6,245 bases of DNA. Source: Gemmatimonadaceae bacterium. GTDB lineage: Bacteria > Gemmatimonadota > Gemmatimonadetes > Gemmatimonadales > Gemmatimonadaceae. Position 1 is the stretch's first letter; the number at the start of each line of letters is the position of its first letter. The position numbers and the translations under genes are program-made. The notes below the pieces were generated by a model, which had not been told where the DNA came from, made no database searches, and saw nothing but the letters and a program-made list of their open reading frames with translations. Positions 4,939 through 6,245 of the stretch are shown piece by piece. The stretch is from contig JACMLI010000724.1 of the NCBI GenBank assembly GCA_014379705.1, positions 1 to 6,245 on the forward strand, written 5' to 3'.

Positions 4939-6245
4939 ATGCTGGCCCGCGTGCTCACCCGTGCCCTGTTCGCGCTCGTCGTCCTCGCCGCGCGCGGCGA
5001 GGCGCAGTACCTCACGCGGCCCACGATCCCGTGGGAGACGATCACCACGGCCTCGTTCCGCGTCCATTACCCGGCGTCGATGCGCGACGGGGTGCGACCG
5101 GTCGCCGAACGACTCGAGAGCTACGCGGCCGCCGTGAATGGACTGGTGGGCAGCACGCCGGGACGTCGCGTGACCGTCATGGTCGAGGATCCCGCGAATG
5201 TGGCCAACGGCTTCGCGATCCCGCTGCTCGACGGTCCGACGATCTTCCTGTGGCCCACCCCGCCGTCACCAAGCCCCTCGTTTGGCGCACACCGTGGTTG
5301 GGGAGAGGTGCTGGCCGTCCACGAGTATGCACATATCGCGCACCTCACCGTGCGCCCGCGCAATGGCGGCGAGCGGCTGCTGTGGCGTCTCCTGCCCGCG
5401 CGCATCGGCCCGGTGGCTCGCAAGTCGCCGTCCTGGGTGATCGAGGGCTACGCGACGTACATCGAGGGGCGCCTCACCGGGAATGGCCGGCCGAACAGCG
5501 TCGGGCGCCCGGCCGTCCTGCGCCAGTGGGCGCTCGAGGGACAACTTCCGACCTATGCCACGCTCAACGGCGGTGGCGGCTACATGGGCGGCGCGATGCG
5601 CTACCTCGTGGGCTCCGCCTTCATCGAATGGTTGGCTGTGCGACGCGGCGATTCCTCACTCCCGCACCTGTGGCGGCGCATGAGTGCCGTGGAGCGTCGC
5701 TCGTTCAATGAGTCGTTCCGGGGGGTGTATGGTGCCGCCCCCGACGAGATGTACGGCGCCTTCTATACTGACGTGATGGAGAAGGCCTTCGAGGTGCGAC
5801 GCGCCTTGCGCGCGGCGGGCCTTGTGGAGGGGGACCTGGTGCAGCGCCTCGCGTGGGGCACTGGCGATCCCGCGGTCTCGAAGGACGGCAAGATGGTGGC
5901 GGTCGTCGTGCGCTCGCCTGTCGCCCCCGCACGCGTCGTGGTCTGGAACACCGCGGACGAGGGCCTCGACAGCGCGACCGTCCGGGCCCGGCGCCGGATG
6001 CTCCAGCGCGATCCGCTGGACGTGGCGCCCTTCGATTCCTTCCCGCCGCGGAAGCGGGCGATCGCGACGTTGCATCCCTCGCGCGGTCGCGGCCATGACC
6101 AGCCGCGCTGGCTCAGCGACAACCAGCGCCTGCTCCTCTCTCGCGACGAGCCGTTAGGCGACGGCGCGTCGCGTCCCGACTTGTTTCTCTGGAACCGCGC
6201 GACCGGACGCATGCGCCGCGTCACGCGCGGCGCCGGGATCCGATC
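4939..6245 (+). CDS. Secreted HExxH zinc metallopeptidase with TolB-like propeller (3' end outside window)
   Basis: The frame is open from ATG 4939 to the right edge, 435 codons. Residues 1-22 look like a signal peptide (basic start, hydrophobic core, likely cleavage at GEA|Q), so the protein is probably exported. The metallopeptidase domain follows, with the zinc motif HEYAH at 128-132 in LAVHEYAHIAHL and a second signature WVIEGYATYIEG at 166-177. There E169, 37 residues after the second His, is the probable third zinc ligand, as in peptidase-MA-like gluzincins. From about 310 there are repeats of the TolB/PD40 propeller type: DPAVSKDGKMVAVVV (310-324) and a second starting QPRWLSD (388-394) with DLFLWNRATGRMRRVTRG. 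More blades probably follow beyond the window. The substrate is unknown. No Shine-Dalgarno sequence precedes the ATG. The gene is probably its own transcription unit behind a hairpin and a promoter. Domain class is sure; the exact family is not. Confidence 0.88.
   Translation, partial: MLARVLTRALFALVVLAARGEAQYLTRPTIPWETITTASFRVHYPASMRDGVRPVAERLESYAAAVNGLVGSTPGRRVTVMVEDPANVANGFAIPLLDGPTIFLWPTPPSPSPSFGAHRGWGEVLAVHEYAHIAHLTVRPRNGGERLLWRLLPARIGPVARKSPSWVIEGYATYIEGRLTGNGRPNSVGRPAVLRQWALEGQLPTYATLNGGGGYMGGAMRYLVGSAFIEWLAVRRGDSSLPHLWRRMSAVERRSFNESFRGVYGAAPDEMYGAFYTDVMEKAFEVRRALRAAGLVEGDLVQRLAWGTGDPAVSKDGKMVAVVVRSPVAPARVVVWNTADEGLDSATVRARRRMLQRDPLDVAPFDSFPPRKRAIATLHPSRGRGHDQPRWLSDNQRLLLSRDEPLGDGASRPDLFLWNRATGRMRRVTRGAGIR

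Noticed and set aside
5031..5711. Plus-strand 226-codon frame, and nearby minus-strand frames at 5656-6224
   Set aside because: All overlap the zincin gene, whose frame carries a signal peptide, HEYAH and propeller repeats; the alternatives are Arg/Pro-rich shadows.
1..6245. tRNA, rRNA, CRISPR array, insertion sequence or toxin-antitoxin genes
   Set aside because: Reading both strands showed no spaced direct repeats, transposase motifs, tRNA-like folds or rRNA stretches; gaps between genes are all under 120 bp.

Overview
This is a high-GC bacterial window with dense coding and GC-rich third codon positions. It is a normal chromosomal housekeeping region with no mobile elements, RNA genes or CRISPR arrays. 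The gene content and protein style fit a Gemmatimonadota-like bacterium: a tilS-hpt-ftsH cluster, a LemA/M48 pair, and a secreted zincin carrying TolB-like propeller repeats with a Gln just after the signal peptide. This placement rests on general resemblance and is not proven.

The layout is two divergent blocks around an intergenic region at about 2785-2902. The minus-strand block reads tilS (GTG at 2784) to hpt (GTG at 1478, overlapping the tilS end by 20 bp) to ftsH (ATG at 910, 16 bp after hpt, running off the left edge). This is the well-known tilS-hpt-ftsH arrangement of tRNA modification, purine salvage and membrane protease. The ftsH gene has an Asn in place of the usual Walker B Asp.

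The plus-strand block reads a 59-aa hydrophobic protein (2903-3082), a strong hairpin (3113-3144), lemA (3179-3739), an HtpX-like M48 membrane metalloprotease (3826-4833), a GC-rich hairpin (4841-4864), a plausible sigma70-type promoter (4870-4899), and a secreted HExxH metallopeptidase with a beginning TolB/PD40-like propeller (4939 to the right edge, open). The window therefore encodes three metalloproteases that act at or outside the membrane (FtsH, M48, secreted zincin), plus LemA and a small membrane protein. Envelope protein quality control is the likely shared theme.

I found no clear new defence or mobile system. The items most worth a second look are the FtsH Walker B substitution, the unannotatable-by-size 59-aa membrane protein, the alternating inverted repeats at the tilS start, and the large secreted zincin.
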